From NCBI RefSeq assembly GCF_000499385.1, contig NW_013652415.1:30001-63086 (forward strand): 33,086 bases of DNA. The letters are read 5' to 3'. Of this stretch, positions 9,193 through 20,705 are shown piece by piece. The notes under the pieces are model-generated. The model was given only the letters and a program-made list of their open reading frames with translations. It had not been told where the DNA came from and searched no databases. A program made the position numbers and the translations under genes. How positions within the stretch are numbered: position 1 is the first letter of the stretch; each line of letters opens with the position of its first letter. This DNA is from Eimeria necatrix. Its lineage: Eukaryota > Apicomplexa > Conoidasida > Eucoccidiorida > Eimeriidae.

Positions 9193-12100
9193 ATGCCTGA
9201 GGAACGAATACCGCTTCCGGCCCCGGGGGCCCACAGGCCCGGCGCTCCTCCTCTTCCTCCTCAGCGTGAGTGTGCTTCCCGACTTTTACTTCCCCTTCCA
9301 CTAGCTGTATCTAATAATTCTTGCTTGACAATACCATTTGGCAGTGAAACGTGATGGCACGAGACAAGTTCGTGTGTGCGCACACGCCACGCGGGATCCC
9401 TTTGATGGTCAGGGACACACTCGCTCCGTTCCCTTCGCGATATTTAAGAAGTCTCTCTTTAAGCAGATCTGTCTGCTGGACTAGAGGAGCGCCTGAGTGG
9501 CTGGCACAAACGTAGGAAAGGCCGTTGGCCTTTGCTTGTCGTGTGCTGTAGAGTACCGACGGCGCTACCGAACTTAGGTGACAACTGCTACCATTCAACT
9601 TGATTGTGTCAAACATGCACGCACTCAACTGGGTTTTCTTACGTGCGCCATTTTTGCTGTTATTTCAGGCTCTCCCGGCCACCCTGTGGCCGTTCTTCCT
9701 GCCGGTGCGGCGAGCGGCGCTTTTGCCGTTCCTGCGCACCTGCGTCGCGGCCGCTCTCTACTGGTTTTGACTCAAGACAACCAATACAAGTTGTCAGCAC
9801 CTCCAGCAGATCCTCATGGAGCCCGTTCGCCATCTCGGGATGCGTGGAAGCCTGCGACGGGGACGACGCAGTCGCCAAGGGGGCAGGCAGAGACGGAGAA
9901 CACACCCACCGAAGTGGGCTTTACAAGCGCCCAAAGCACCCGCCAGCAGCCAGGTTCAAGACCTGTTAAGCGATTTAGTTTTCGAGCTGGGGTTGGACTC
10001 TCCATTGACGCTAGGAGCAGACAGTTATCGCGCCGCCTCTCCTCTTTCGGCATGACGGAAGGCAATGTATTTGGTACTCTCGCCACGGGCGTACCTAGCG
10101 AGGCAGCTCCATCCGTCGATGCTGTACTGAAAGAACAGGAAACTAACGGGAAGGTCCACTTACACTCAGCAGATCTGTTTGAACGGGTGAGTTATATAGG
10201 GCACAAGTTCTGCTGCCCCGAAGCCTCCACGCCTTCCGTGTAGCTCTGGTATATATGGACATGGATATATGGGTCGTGGATGGGCAGATATATATATTGC
10301 TTTTCTCTCAGGATGCCTTGAGGTAGCTTGTAGTCCATTTTTTTAGTATTTTCACCTATGCTCTTGCGCAGTCGGCTTGAAATCTATAACACTGTCAAGC
10401 ACGCATTTTTCTTGGGGAACTTATGTGTCTGTCTCAGTATACTGCGGCTGACTGAGTACGCAACCTTTCTTGTCGCTCTGAATGATTTTCTCAGTCTTCC
10501 CCTCTCCAGCGACTGCGACGGGCGTGGCGCTGCACTCTTCCTTCTGCACTGGAGAGCCAGCAGCTGCGTTTGGTGGAATCTGAGTGTCCAGTGGACCATC
10601 CATCATTGCATCAGTCTGAGGAAGTGCAGAAACAGCTCCGGGGCTTCTTCCCGGCCACATACGGGAAGAAGTACGTAGAGTTAGTGCCGGGCATGGGCAG
10701 CGGCACCGCATCTCCTAAGGAGCCTCAAGAGCATCAGCTTTCCAAAGCTCTGAGGATCGGGATAGTTCTCAGTGGGGGCCCCGCTCCAGGAGGGCACAAT
10801 GTAATTGCCGGGCTGTACGACTTCGTCAAACAAAGGCACTCCGAGTCAATGCTTGTGGGGTTCATGGGCGGCCTGGATGGAGTGATGAATCAAAACTACA
10901 CGGCAAGTCACACGAACCATGCTAGTTTTTGCAGTTGACGAATATTGATTCCATCTGCCTTGACAGCATCTAGAAATGCGAAGGATTACGCGCTGCGTTA
11001 AATGAGTCTACAGCACGCTCACACTAGATTTGAATACGCACAGCGGAAGCACCGCTGCACTTCGGAGTCGAAATAGGATTTGCTGTAATAGGGAAAGCGA
11101 GACAGGCGTGTGTTATGCCAGCGAGTTTTATTCCGGTGAAAAGATGCGCAGGGCTAATGTAAGAGCTGTGATGCTTGGCGCCTTAATTCCCCGCAGGTCG
11201 TGACGGAGGAGCTCATGGAAGACTTCAGGAACCAGGGAGGTTTCGATATGCTCTGGTCAGGACGTGGCAGAGTTGGTGGAGAGGAAGACATACAACGGGC
11301 CAGAGAGGTAGGCTTTACTGCCAGGCATGTTCGGCCGGGGCATTTCACCATATTGATTGATAGCTTCAGAGGCAGCGGGTTCAAACGAGCATTTGCTGAA
11401 AACTTAATTGGTCTTTGTCAGTTTGCTGTGGCGTTACTCAAACACTCACGAAAACCCCTGAGCTCCAAGGGGCTAAAGTTTAATACATTAAATTTCTTGT
11501 GAAGAACACCCACCATACATTTCAAACGTCGTCTGCAGACGAGATTGCTGTAGGTTTTCGGGCAAGTTAGATGGAGGGATTATTCGTGCAGTCGTGTTAA
11601 GTAGCGGGTACAAATAGTCTGCATATGTTTTATATTCGGCGAAGTAAATACAACAGGGAGCAGCCGGAACATCTTTCAACCCTTCATTGGTTTCCTTCCT
11701 GGATTGCCAATGAAGGGTTGGTGGGCCTCTCACTAAAGGCGCCCGCTGCTGACATGCTTTTGTGCAACTGCATGTTTTCCATTCCTGCAGGTCTGCGAAT
11801 CATTGGAGCTGCACGGTTTCGTGCTGGTCGGCGGAGACGGGTCAAACAGCAACGCTGCATTACTAGCAGAGTCCTTTGAAACGAACCTCCCAAGTTGCTG
11901 CGTCATTGGAGTTCCCAAGACAATTGACGGGGACTTGAAGAATGCTCTGATCGAGGCCTCCTTTGGGTTTGACACGGCGGCAAAGACATATTCGGAGCTC
12001 ATCGGCAACCTGTGCATTGACGTCAACAGCTCCCAGAAAGTGTATCACTTTGTGAGAGTGATGGGCCGCAGCGCATCTCATCTCGTATTAGAGTGCGCAA

Positions 12101-15100
12101 TGCAGGCGCGACCGAATCTCGTTTTCATCGGGGAAGAGGTGGAGAAGGAGAACATGTCGCTTGAACAGATAGTGCAGGAACTTGTCGAACTTGTGCTTAA
12201 ACGCGCGGCAGACGGAAAGATGTATGGCGTTATTCTTGTGCCGGAAGGGCTAATCGAGTTCATTCCGGAAATGAAGCAGCTCATCAAAGAACTTAATAGC
12301 GTTTTGAAGACAGGACAGGTGAGTGTGTCAGTTTGTGGAGCTTTCCCTATTAAGTCATTTAAACGGCAGGGAAAGACAAACGCATGAACAGATGCATCCC
12401 CCAGAGCAAAGTGCCCAAAAGGGGCCGGACCTAGTTCTGGTCTTTTGTTGAATGCTAAATATGAATCCACCCCTATGCGACTCTATGACTACGTCTGCGC
12501 ACACAGACTTTCAAGCCAGAGCTACTGAAGACAACCCGTGCTGTTTGGGATTTCCTTCCTGATGTGATTCAAGACCAACTGCTTATGGACCGTGAAAGCA
12601 CAGGCTACATCCAGGTGCGTTCATGCGGGACTCTTTTGGCCAACGGTGTACAAGAATTGCGCTCGGCGTAGCGTGCTCACCGTGCGCGAGGTGTTCCTTT
12701 CACGCTGCGTGGGTGCCCGGTATCAGCCGATCTTGAAAAGAAACCAGCTTGCTCACACAGTTTTGATACAAGTTTGAGCAGCAGTTGTGCGCATTAACAG
12801 AGCGACAAGATGGAAGCCTAACATAGAAAGTCAGGCCTGAACATTGCGAGTATTTGTTCTGTTTTTTGCACAGGTGGCGAAAATAGCAACTGAGAGGTTA
12901 TTGATTTTGCTGCTAGAAAATGAGCTGGCGAAGCAGGGGAAGGACCCTGAACAGTGGAGTTTCATGCCACATTACTTCGGCTACGAAGGGCGCTGCGCGA
13001 TGCCGTCAAATTTTGATGCGAATTACTGTTATTCTCTTGGGTTTGTTGCGGGTACGATGTACTTCGGCAAAAGGGAGCGATCATCGCCTTTGAATACTCC
13101 CTACACGCGTGTTTCGCGAGGAATCTCCACTCCGTTTGCTGCATGACGCTCCAGTGTTGTAGAACTGCGTGGTTGCGCCTGTTTTTTGGTATTAGGCGCC
13201 CTTGTTGACAACAGAAGGAATGGATACATGTCCGTCGTGCGGAACCTTGATCAGCATCCCACCCTGTGGACGCCAGCAGGTGTGCAGGCCTACTATGACC
13301 CTAGTGCTACGTTTGCAACCTGAAACAAGCAACTGTCTGGCCTTAGTAAAGGGCCACAAGTTGCTGGCTGCTCATATGAGGATGTATATTCCGTTCATAT
13401 TCAAAATTCAATGGACTGTTTAACGCAGGCGTACCGTTCACGACGATGATGTGCGTCAAGGAGGACGCTAAAGGTGTAGCATTTCCTGCAATCACGCGTT
13501 CTCTAGTGGACCTTGACGGTCCTCTGTTTAAAGTTTTCTGCCGGGTGAGTGCCGCTGCCACACGAAAAGATTCGCATTCTGCCGTGCAAGAGGCCGTGAA
13601 ACTTTGGAGGCCGTGACAGCTTTGTGCGCAGACTTTCGCGTGAAGTAGAGCACCACATACTGTGTGAGGCATTAAGGCTGTAATTACCTCTTTGCGTGAC
13701 AGGTTTCTGCAGTTTGGAAATGTGATGAGATTTTGACACTGCATTTATTGTCTGTTTAATTTTGGTACAGGCCCGCGACCAGTGGAAGTTTGGTGATTTC
13801 TATCGCGTGCCTGGGCCGATTCAATTCGAGGGGCCCACGGCGGACGAGCCTCCGTATGCTGTATCCATTCCAACAGAGGATGAGCTTTTGCACCAGTCGG
13901 AGTCTGTTAGTTATGTGGGGGTGAGGTTTTTATCTTCGCAGCTGCATGCCTTGCGTATCGCCTGTTTTGCCATGACCGTGCAGCAGGCCCATACAGGCGT
14001 CTTGCTTTCGGCTGCTCACTGGTTTGTAGCCGCCATTACGGTTTTCATCGTGTCCTGGCTCTGCAGGTTGGAGGCCGTGTTGTCAAGAGCTTCGGCTTCT
14101 TGAGTGCATTGCAACGCGAGCGGTTGACACATCGGCCGCCTGTGCCCCCCCTATGCCTTGACCCGAAGTGCAAAGCGAGGCCGATGAAGCAGGTTCTTTG
14201 CAAGGACCCATACACTCAGCGTCAGGTGCTGATGCATTACCCGTACTTGGCAAACAGCACTTTATTTTACCTCCATGAAGTAGCACATGATAAATACACT
14301 CCACCAATCAACTTTGGCCTTCGCGTTGGATTCGTCCTGTTGTCAAGACAAAGCCCTGGTGTCATGAACGTCCTCTGGGGACTTCATGAACGCCTCAAGA
14401 TGGTACAGGGCAAGTGCCTGGCTTTCTTTGGTCTAAAGGGCCTGATTGAGAAAAATTATATTGAAATTACAGACGAAAACCTGGAACTGTTTTTAAACCA
14501 GGGAGGCTGCGAGCTCACAGGACGAAGCACTACTCATTGCTTGGGATCCGTCGAAAACCAAGAAGCTGTGAGGCAGCGCTGTGAGGAGCTGATGCTAGAC
14601 GGGTTGGTGATGCCGGGGTCCGCTTTCGCCATGTCTGAAGCTGCACTGGTTGCAGAGTACTTCCTCGCGCGCCAATGCCGCACTTCCATCATCGGGGTTC
14701 CTGCTACTGGAAGCAACAATTTGGCTGGCGAGTTTATCGAGACCTGTGTTGGATTCGACAGCAGCACCAAGGTGTATGCGGCACTCATTGGCAACGTTCT
14801 TACAGATGCCGCCTCTATGCCGAAGTACTGGCATTTTATAAGACTCATGGGCAGGCAGCCTTCGTTCGAGGTAGGCCCCCATCGTCAAGCATTGTGAACA
14901 GTTTGGTACTTCTTTTCTGACGTTTTGCGAAACACGTGTAGACCAACTAATGGTTGTAGATATGTTTGCGGTATTTTCTACTTCGTCGCCTAAGCTGCCG
15001 CTCTTTGTTTTGGATTTACTAGGTTCTGGAATGTGCGCTGCAAACCCATCCAAACGTCGTCATCATTGCAGAGGAATATGGGGCTGCTGACAAGACTCTT

Positions 15101-17481
15101 CTTCACGTTGTGCAGGTACGTTCAGGCAGCAAGCAAGTAAAGAAGCTCGCAGCACATGTTTTGCACTTGATGTTGCCCTGGAGCAGGTGCATCTGCGGTC
15201 CATCTTTTAGTGCGACCATATTGAAGTGGGTCCTATTGTGCACATGCATTGCCTTCAGGACATTGCAGATGTAGTCTGTCGTCGTGCAGAGTTGGGAAGG
15301 AACTTTGGAACAGTCTTGATTCCAGATGCACTTTTGATGCACTTGCCCAACATGAAGATTCTTCTGGCTGAGCTCCGCAGGATCATCAGAGAGGCGCAGT
15401 CAAAAGGAGAGATGAAAAAAGCACAGGTAACGAGCGAGCGGAGCTACTCGCACATAGAACTGCAAACCCAGGTTTCGTCACTGATTCTCTATCAGTTTGA
15501 AGCTCGAGTTTCTGTCAAAGGCACTGGTAGATCCGGGAAGAGTTTAAGACGCTTGACGTGTAGTATTGTGGTTTGGTGAGGATTTCGAGTAGCAAGCCGC
15601 TCCCACGGAAGAGCCGTAGCGTATTTCACGCTTAGGATGGTGATGAACTCTTCATGTGGCATTCGGAGTGTTGTGCATTGTATGGTGTGTAATAGCAACA
15701 ACTTATGGACGTGGATAGCTGGGCGGCCAACGAGCCCGACAGCTGGAACTGGCGACTGACCCCATGGAGTGCCGCGCTCTTTAAAACTTTCCCTAAATTC
15801 ATCCGCAGGGAACTCGTCCAGGTTGATATGGGAGAGGTGCGTCCTACATTAATCAGGTGAATAGCTGTGGCCACGTGGCAGGGCACAGCGGATTCTTGCT
15901 GCGGTATGTATGATATATGATGTATGATATGCTCTTTTGCAGATTCGTTTTGAGCGTCTCGAAACAGAGGAGCTTTTGGCCCAAATGGTTAAAGAAGAGT
16001 TAGAGTATAGAGCGTCAGTAGGCCGGTATTGCGGGAAATTCCAGGCGGTGACTCATTTTTTCGGTTACCAGGGGAGATCTTCAATGCCTTCGACCTTCGA
16101 CGCAAATCTGGCTTACGCCTACGGGTGAGTCTTCATAGTAACGGCCGCCTAGCTGACATGCAGAGCATTCAGTTTTTTTCATGTTTGAGTTCTTGAGCTG
16201 TCTTGTTTAGTATGGAGTGGTTGAGTTAGTATTTAAGCCTGCGGAATTTGGAAATGCATTCGCTTACGGCGTAGTTCACCCTGCAGGGCTTGTTCCCCAG
16301 CCGTTGTGGTTCATGTTTGCAGGAACCTCGCCTCTATTTTAGTGGAATCAGGAGTAACGGGGCATTGCTGCAGCATCCGCGGCTTGTGTGGCAATCCAAA
16401 AGAATGGCACTTGGGCTCTGTGCCTTTTGTATCGCTCATGCGTCTGGTACCAAATGTACAGGATAACCCTACCCTGACAGCGGCGACGCAGCGCACGGGC
16501 ACTTCTGCAGCAGACGTTGGAATTGATCGTACCTCAAGGACACCCAGTGTTACAGAGCAGCCGGTCATTCCCAGCTCCGAAGTCAGCCTTGATGGCAAAG
16601 CTTACAGGTGACAAGCTCCGCAGCGTTAAAGGGTAGAGCAGAGTACAACTTGAGGATAGCAGTTGGTGTGGAATATAAATGCTATATTCGGTATTACATA
16701 GGAACTATGGCTTTCACTGAGACGATTTGGGTTCCGGTTTGTACTGTAGCAAACAGTATAGGTGGTTTGCTTCGCCTGTGGGTCCTTTTGTAGGTGGATG
16801 AAGACAGCGCTGGAACAGTGGATGATGGAGGATCGCTTCTGCAATCCTGGTCCTATACAGTTCTATGGCAAGTCACTGTAGCCAGGCTTGAACCCTTATT
16901 GTGTTTAATGCTACTGAACTAAACGTCGTGGAGCTAGTTAGTAATGCCGAGAGGTTGTCACGCTACAAGACCGTTTTGCCAAAATGTATGCAAGGTCGCG
17001 CGGCAGGAAGTGCATGCCCAACATGCTGCTGGTACAAGCCGTAATATACGTATTTGGTGGCTTCCACGTTTTCAGCTGGAAGCAGTGGGAAAGGATGCAC
17101 GAACCCTGCGTTTGTGATCCCCGTTTGTGTGCGGCTGCACGTACAGGCATTGGCGCAACATTCTTTAACCGCGTCCTGTACGAGGAGCAAGCGGAATACT
17201 TCGACATGGTGCGGCGCGTCGAGTGTTATACCAACATTCTGCGGAATACTTGCAGTTTTGGCGTGTCGGACCACATCCTAAAACACGCCTTTGTTTCCCT
17301 AACTGGGCTTCTTATGCTAGTGTTTCATTCTGACGAGCTCACGACGCGTATGCCGGCGCTTGGACAAAGCGATGAGACAGATTTTACAGATGTCGAGCCG
17401 GCTGCTCTCCGAAAGTCAACATGGAGAGATCAAGGCCCGCTCGGGCGGCCACCATCATCATCTAAACCACCTGGCAACTGA
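9193..17481 (+). CDS. PFK: Phosphofructokinase, fused two-domain apicomplexan type, 1446 aa
   Basis: It phosphorylates fructose 6-phosphate to fructose 1,6-bisphosphate in glycolysis, using PPi or ATP. Exons: 9193-9265, 9669-10186, 10510-10902, 11197-11307, 11791-12318, 12507-12614, 12874-13051, 13196-13279, 13429-13544, 13771-13920, 14067-14870, 15023-15115, 15259-15426, 15696-15836, 15943-16124, 16323-16607, 16794-16867, 17147-17481. All phases match and the total is 4341 bases. Residues 1-215 are a low-complexity extension. The N-terminal half has GGPAPGGHN (about 286-294), GGDGS (379-383), PKTIDGD (407-413), MGR and [17 protein letters not shown], so it is catalytic. The C-terminal half (from about 754) keeps the fold ([30 protein letters not shown]) but has lost catalytic residues (PATGSNN for PKTIDGD). 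Introns 10903-11196 and 16868-17146 begin with GC. The exact acceptor at 10510 (or 10561) is uncertain. Confidence 0.93.
10903..11196 (+). other. GC-AG intron in phosphofructokinase
   Basis: The donor is GCAAGTCA after ACG and the acceptor is CCGCAG. The flanking exons are both phase 0 and join NQNYT to VVTEEL in the conserved place of the family. No GT donor gives the same reading frame. Confidence 0.8.
16868..17146 (+). other. Second GC-AG intron in phosphofructokinase
   Basis: The donor is again GCAAGTCA, after TATG, and the acceptor is GTACAG. Without this splice the protein would stop at 16881 after FYGKSL. With it, NPGPIQFYG joins in phase 1 to a last exon carrying LYEEQAEYF and NTCSFGVSD, which fits the expected C-terminal end of the family. 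Confidence 0.78.
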
Positions 17482-17958
17482 GCGAGCGAGAGGCTTGTTT
17501 TGCAAATAACTGGTACAACTTTTCTCATGGGTGCTTCGCTAAAGGGTTGCTGGTGGTATTCGGTGACGGAGTGCGAAGCCGAATACTAGTAGTGAGCTGG
17601 TTAGAGCATAGCGCGCAGTCAGTATAGCAGGACTAGGCTGTTGCTGACAGTATAACAGGTTTCGGCCACACTTTGGCCCGCAGGAAGTCGTGGATGCAGG
17701 ACCCTATACTGCTTCCTGTGAGACACTTGCTCGTGGTTTCGCCTATAAAGTCTCCCTACTGCATGGCGTCACTAGTTGACTTGTGAAATACTTGCGGAGA
17801 GAAGCCATGTCTATTTCTTCTAAAGGATGCTGGTAAGGAAAGGCACTACGGCAGTTCACGTGAAGAACTATAAATGGAACGAAAACAGTTTTTGGCTAGC
17901 GTACGCCGGTGGGAAAAAAGCATGGGAAGACTAATGCCTAAGCACTGCAATTCGACAA
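17482..17958. other. Convergent intergenic region
   Basis: The 3' flanks of phosphofructokinase (+) and the HAD gene (-) meet here. I see no coding reading. Polyadenylation of both genes should fall here. Confidence 0.6.
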
Positions 17959-18837
17959 TCAATTGGCCAGCAATTTTGTCGATTTTCCTGCTTGTGCACT
18001 CAAGACTAGGTCGGCAACGACCTGGAAGGCGCTCTCGTTGTTGCTCACAGTTGTGTACTTTGCAGCAGCTTTGGCTGCAGGACACGCGTTCGCAACTGCC
18101 ACGGAAACCCCTGCCAGCTTAAGCACTTGTATGTCATTTTCGCCGTCACCCATTGCAAGCACGTCACTTGCGTCCACGCCTAAGTGTTCCAACAGTACCT
18201 TTGCCCCGACGGCTTTAGATACTGAAGGGTTAATGAACTCAAGATTCCAGTCAAGGGGCCTTACGCATCGTAGGTGGTCACCAACTGCCTTTTCCAGGAC
18301 TGGTCGAGCTTCATTCGTAGACTCCACAGTCCCACACGCCACGAGTTTAACGAATCGTGTGGACGCAAATTCTTCATACGGCAGCACTTCTGGTGCTGGC
18401 TCTTTGTACACCACATAGCTCTTATCCGTATACTGATTCCTTTCAATGCACAAGACTTTATCTGGAGTATAGCCGAGAATGTTATTCAGCACTCCCATTT
18501 CTTTCATCTTCTCTAGCAAAAGGTGCTGGCCGGGAAGCGGTATCTCCGTGCATGACAAGATATCCCCATTCCGTCCATACACTACGCTGCCATTCAGAAA
18601 AATTCCAGGATACCCACTGTACTTCATGAGCCCCTTGCAAGTTTCAGAGAGACACGAAAGCGTTCCGTCTCTGGACCGCCCGCTGGCAATGGCCGTGATG
18701 ATTCCGGCTGCCGCAGTCTTGCCAAACGCTGCTGCATTCGCCTCAGAAGCATTGTGGTCAGAATCAAGAAAAGTGTAATCGAAGTCTGTCAGAATGAGTT
18801 TCACCCCTCCGAGTCCATCGCAGGTTGAAATATCCAT
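17959..18837 (-). CDS. Cof-type HAD-IIB phosphatase, 292 aa, single exon
   Basis: A haloacid dehalogenase-superfamily hydrolase, subfamily IIB, whose members remove phosphate from sugar phosphates and related small metabolites in the cytosol. The four motifs are in order: DFDYT with nucleophile D18 and acid D20, the Ser of IASGR at about 52, Lys of SKAVG at about 208, and GDGEND at about 230-235. A cap domain lies between motifs II and III. Length is normal for the family. I chose the ATG at 18837 because its context is GCGGCCATGG. The frame stays open upstream to 18960 without another ATG; that part is hydrophobic and pyrimidine-rich on the minus strand, more like leader or intron end than signal peptide. 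It lies tail to tail with phosphofructokinase. The substrate cannot be told from sequence. Confidence 0.92.
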   Translation of the reverse strand: MDISTCDGLGGVKLILTDFDYTFLDSDHNASEANAAAFGKTAAAGIITAIASGRSRDGTLSCLSETCKGLMKYSGYPGIFLNGSVVYGRNGDILSCTEIPLPGQHLLLEKMKEMGVLNNILGYTPDKVLCIERNQYTDKSYVVYKEPAPEVLPYEEFASTRFVKLVACGTVESTNEARPVLEKAVGDHLRCVRPLDWNLEFINPSVSKAVGAKVLLEHLGVDASDVLAMGDGENDIQVLKLAGVSVAVANACPAAKAAAKYTTVSNNESAFQVVADLVLSAQAGKSTKLLAN

Positions 18838-19675
18838 GGCCGCAAATCGAACGTCAAGAAGGGGCAAGCACACAGTGTTGACACAGATGACAAGACAAAG
18901 GAGGACAAAGCTCAATATAAAACTTGAAATACACTTATTCGGAAAAAAAACAAAAGATATTCAGAGATAAAACAACTTCTGGTGAAGTCAAACAGGCTGC
19001 GAAGCAACTCAAGTAGCAGCAACACGATGTGTGTGACTGCCACGCTTTTGGGGTCTGAGCCATAATACGGCAAATGTTCAGCTTCGCTGTGTTTATACCT
19101 GTGGAAATGTCAAGTTAAAAATGCTTATTACGAAAATCATAGTGTCGAAAGCTCAGCATTTGACATCTCATAGGCATTATTCCCTTGTGGAATACAGACC
19201 TAGCAGGCCTAGTAGATGTCCCGCCTTAAGCTAAGCACTGCATTAGAAGTCCCATACAAGCAATGTATGTGCTAGCAGTGTGTCATTATAGAAGCGACTA
19301 AAATTAATCGACTACCTCTGGGCCAAAAGAGCCCCGAGGTTGCGATTACATCACTTACCAACTGTAGCTTCCGCTGTCTGCAACTAAGAAGCAAATGTAC
19401 AGAAAGGCAACTACAGGTGCCCGCTATGGGCAGTCAGTGCTTGGTACACTCCATATATGTATATATAGTATTTGCAAGCGATGCAGAGCTATGCTGCAAC
19501 AAATGGATGTTGAGCAATGCCTGGCGCAAGCTTTACAGACTCACAATGGCTGCAGTGCTTAGCAGTGTGTCCTGAGGAATTCTAAGCAAGTAGACCTATG
19601 TACGACGCCTCGTTGGGTGATTGCGCACCTTATAAAAACGTGTGAGTGGCTTTTTGATGCCGAGTTACTGGATCA
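18838..19675. other. Divergent intergenic region
   Basis: No coding reading that I trust. It holds an A-rich run at about 18942-18956, the complement of a pyrimidine tract upstream of the HAD start, and a short AT stretch (about 19452-19470). Confidence 0.5.
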
Positions 19676-20705
19676 ATGAAACAGAAGCCATTACCCGCGG
19701 GACTCGGCCCCGTTACCTTTGAGCACATGTTTCAATCCCTCAGAAGCCGAAGTCCAAGTCCAGATCTATTTTGTTTGTCTGAAGCCGCCGTGCCAGTGAC
19801 TGTAGTAGTAACACATGCCGATTGTGCCGCTGGAATGGCTCTGGCATCGCCTAATGATGTTGCTCATCCCGAAACGAAGACACTTGAGTGTTGCAAACTC
19901 CTTTGCTGTTAGCCAAAATTGCGTTTCTTTAGCCCAGAACAGATACTTTTAGCAGTGCCTGTATCGGTGTAGCCCAAGCTAGACGAAGTCGAAAGTGCAT
20001 CAGCTGTTGTTATGCATATTCTGCATTGCCGTTTAGAGTGAATGAGATATAATTTGGTGGGCCATTGAGTGTAGAATGCGACTCTGCAAGCGTGAGCATT
20101 ATGGCGATGTAAACTAACCATCTGTTCTTGCCCCGAGGTTTTGCTCTCTGTGCAGCCATTTCGTCCAGTACAGCTAGGTACTGCTACTTCCAGCTAAGCG
20201 TGCAAATCAATTTATCAACCCAAATGCCAATGCAAAGCCCGTTAACAGGTAACTCCTCTGCGGCAGTCAGCTGCATCATTGGTCAACTTCGACTCGACAA
20301 ATCGCATCCACAGCACTTTTGGCCGTTTCAAGCTTCTTTGAAAGCTGTAATCTGTAGACCCTAGGCCCGCACTACATCCCTGGGTAACAAAAACCTCACC
20401 TTACTGTGGGTGAATGAAGTGAAAACGGGGCACAATGCGTGTCCTCAGCCGTTGAACAGCGCATGCAAAAGCTGCCAGCTTGCACTTGTACACGCAAGGA
20501 AGTTCAGAAGAGACTCTTCCTGAAACGACATTTGTTTTGCATTCAACAGAACTACTATATTCGCGCAGTCTACACGACCTGCTCATGGTATGACTTCGCT
20601 GTCCAGAAGACGATGCGAGTATTCATGAGAGACAAATACCTCAGGTGCTGCACTGGGAGACCTGACCGCATTGCGCAGCAGTTTATTAATGATACCTCAC
20701 TCTGA
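19676..20705 (+). CDS. Unresolved coding-like region, possibly one multi-exon gene
   Basis: Several + strand pieces look like exons, but I cannot join them in phase. A first piece starts at ATG 19676 and reads about 40 residues with a Ser/Arg-rich SLRSRSPSPD stretch up to possible donors near 19790-19796. A piece at 20194-20248 is flanked by a good acceptor (TACTTCCAG) and donor (ACAG then GTAACT). The best piece runs from 20499 after an AAG acceptor to a stop at 20703-20705, reading about 68 residues with basic and aromatic residues (LFLKRHLF, YYIRAVY). A competing minus-strand reading at 19909-20121 is open for 70 codons. The product is not recognised. Confidence 0.3.

Noticed and set aside
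16868..16881. Phosphofructokinase ending at the TAG at 16879
   Set aside because: It would cut the protein just after NPGPIQFYG; the GC donor at 16868 joins in phase to an exon with a family-like C-terminus.
18838..18915. 26-residue hydrophobic N-terminal extension of the HAD protein as a signal peptide
   Set aside because: It has no ATG, starts only from TTG, and its DNA is pyrimidine-rich like leader or intron; the ATG at 18837 has a strong context and gives the normal family length.
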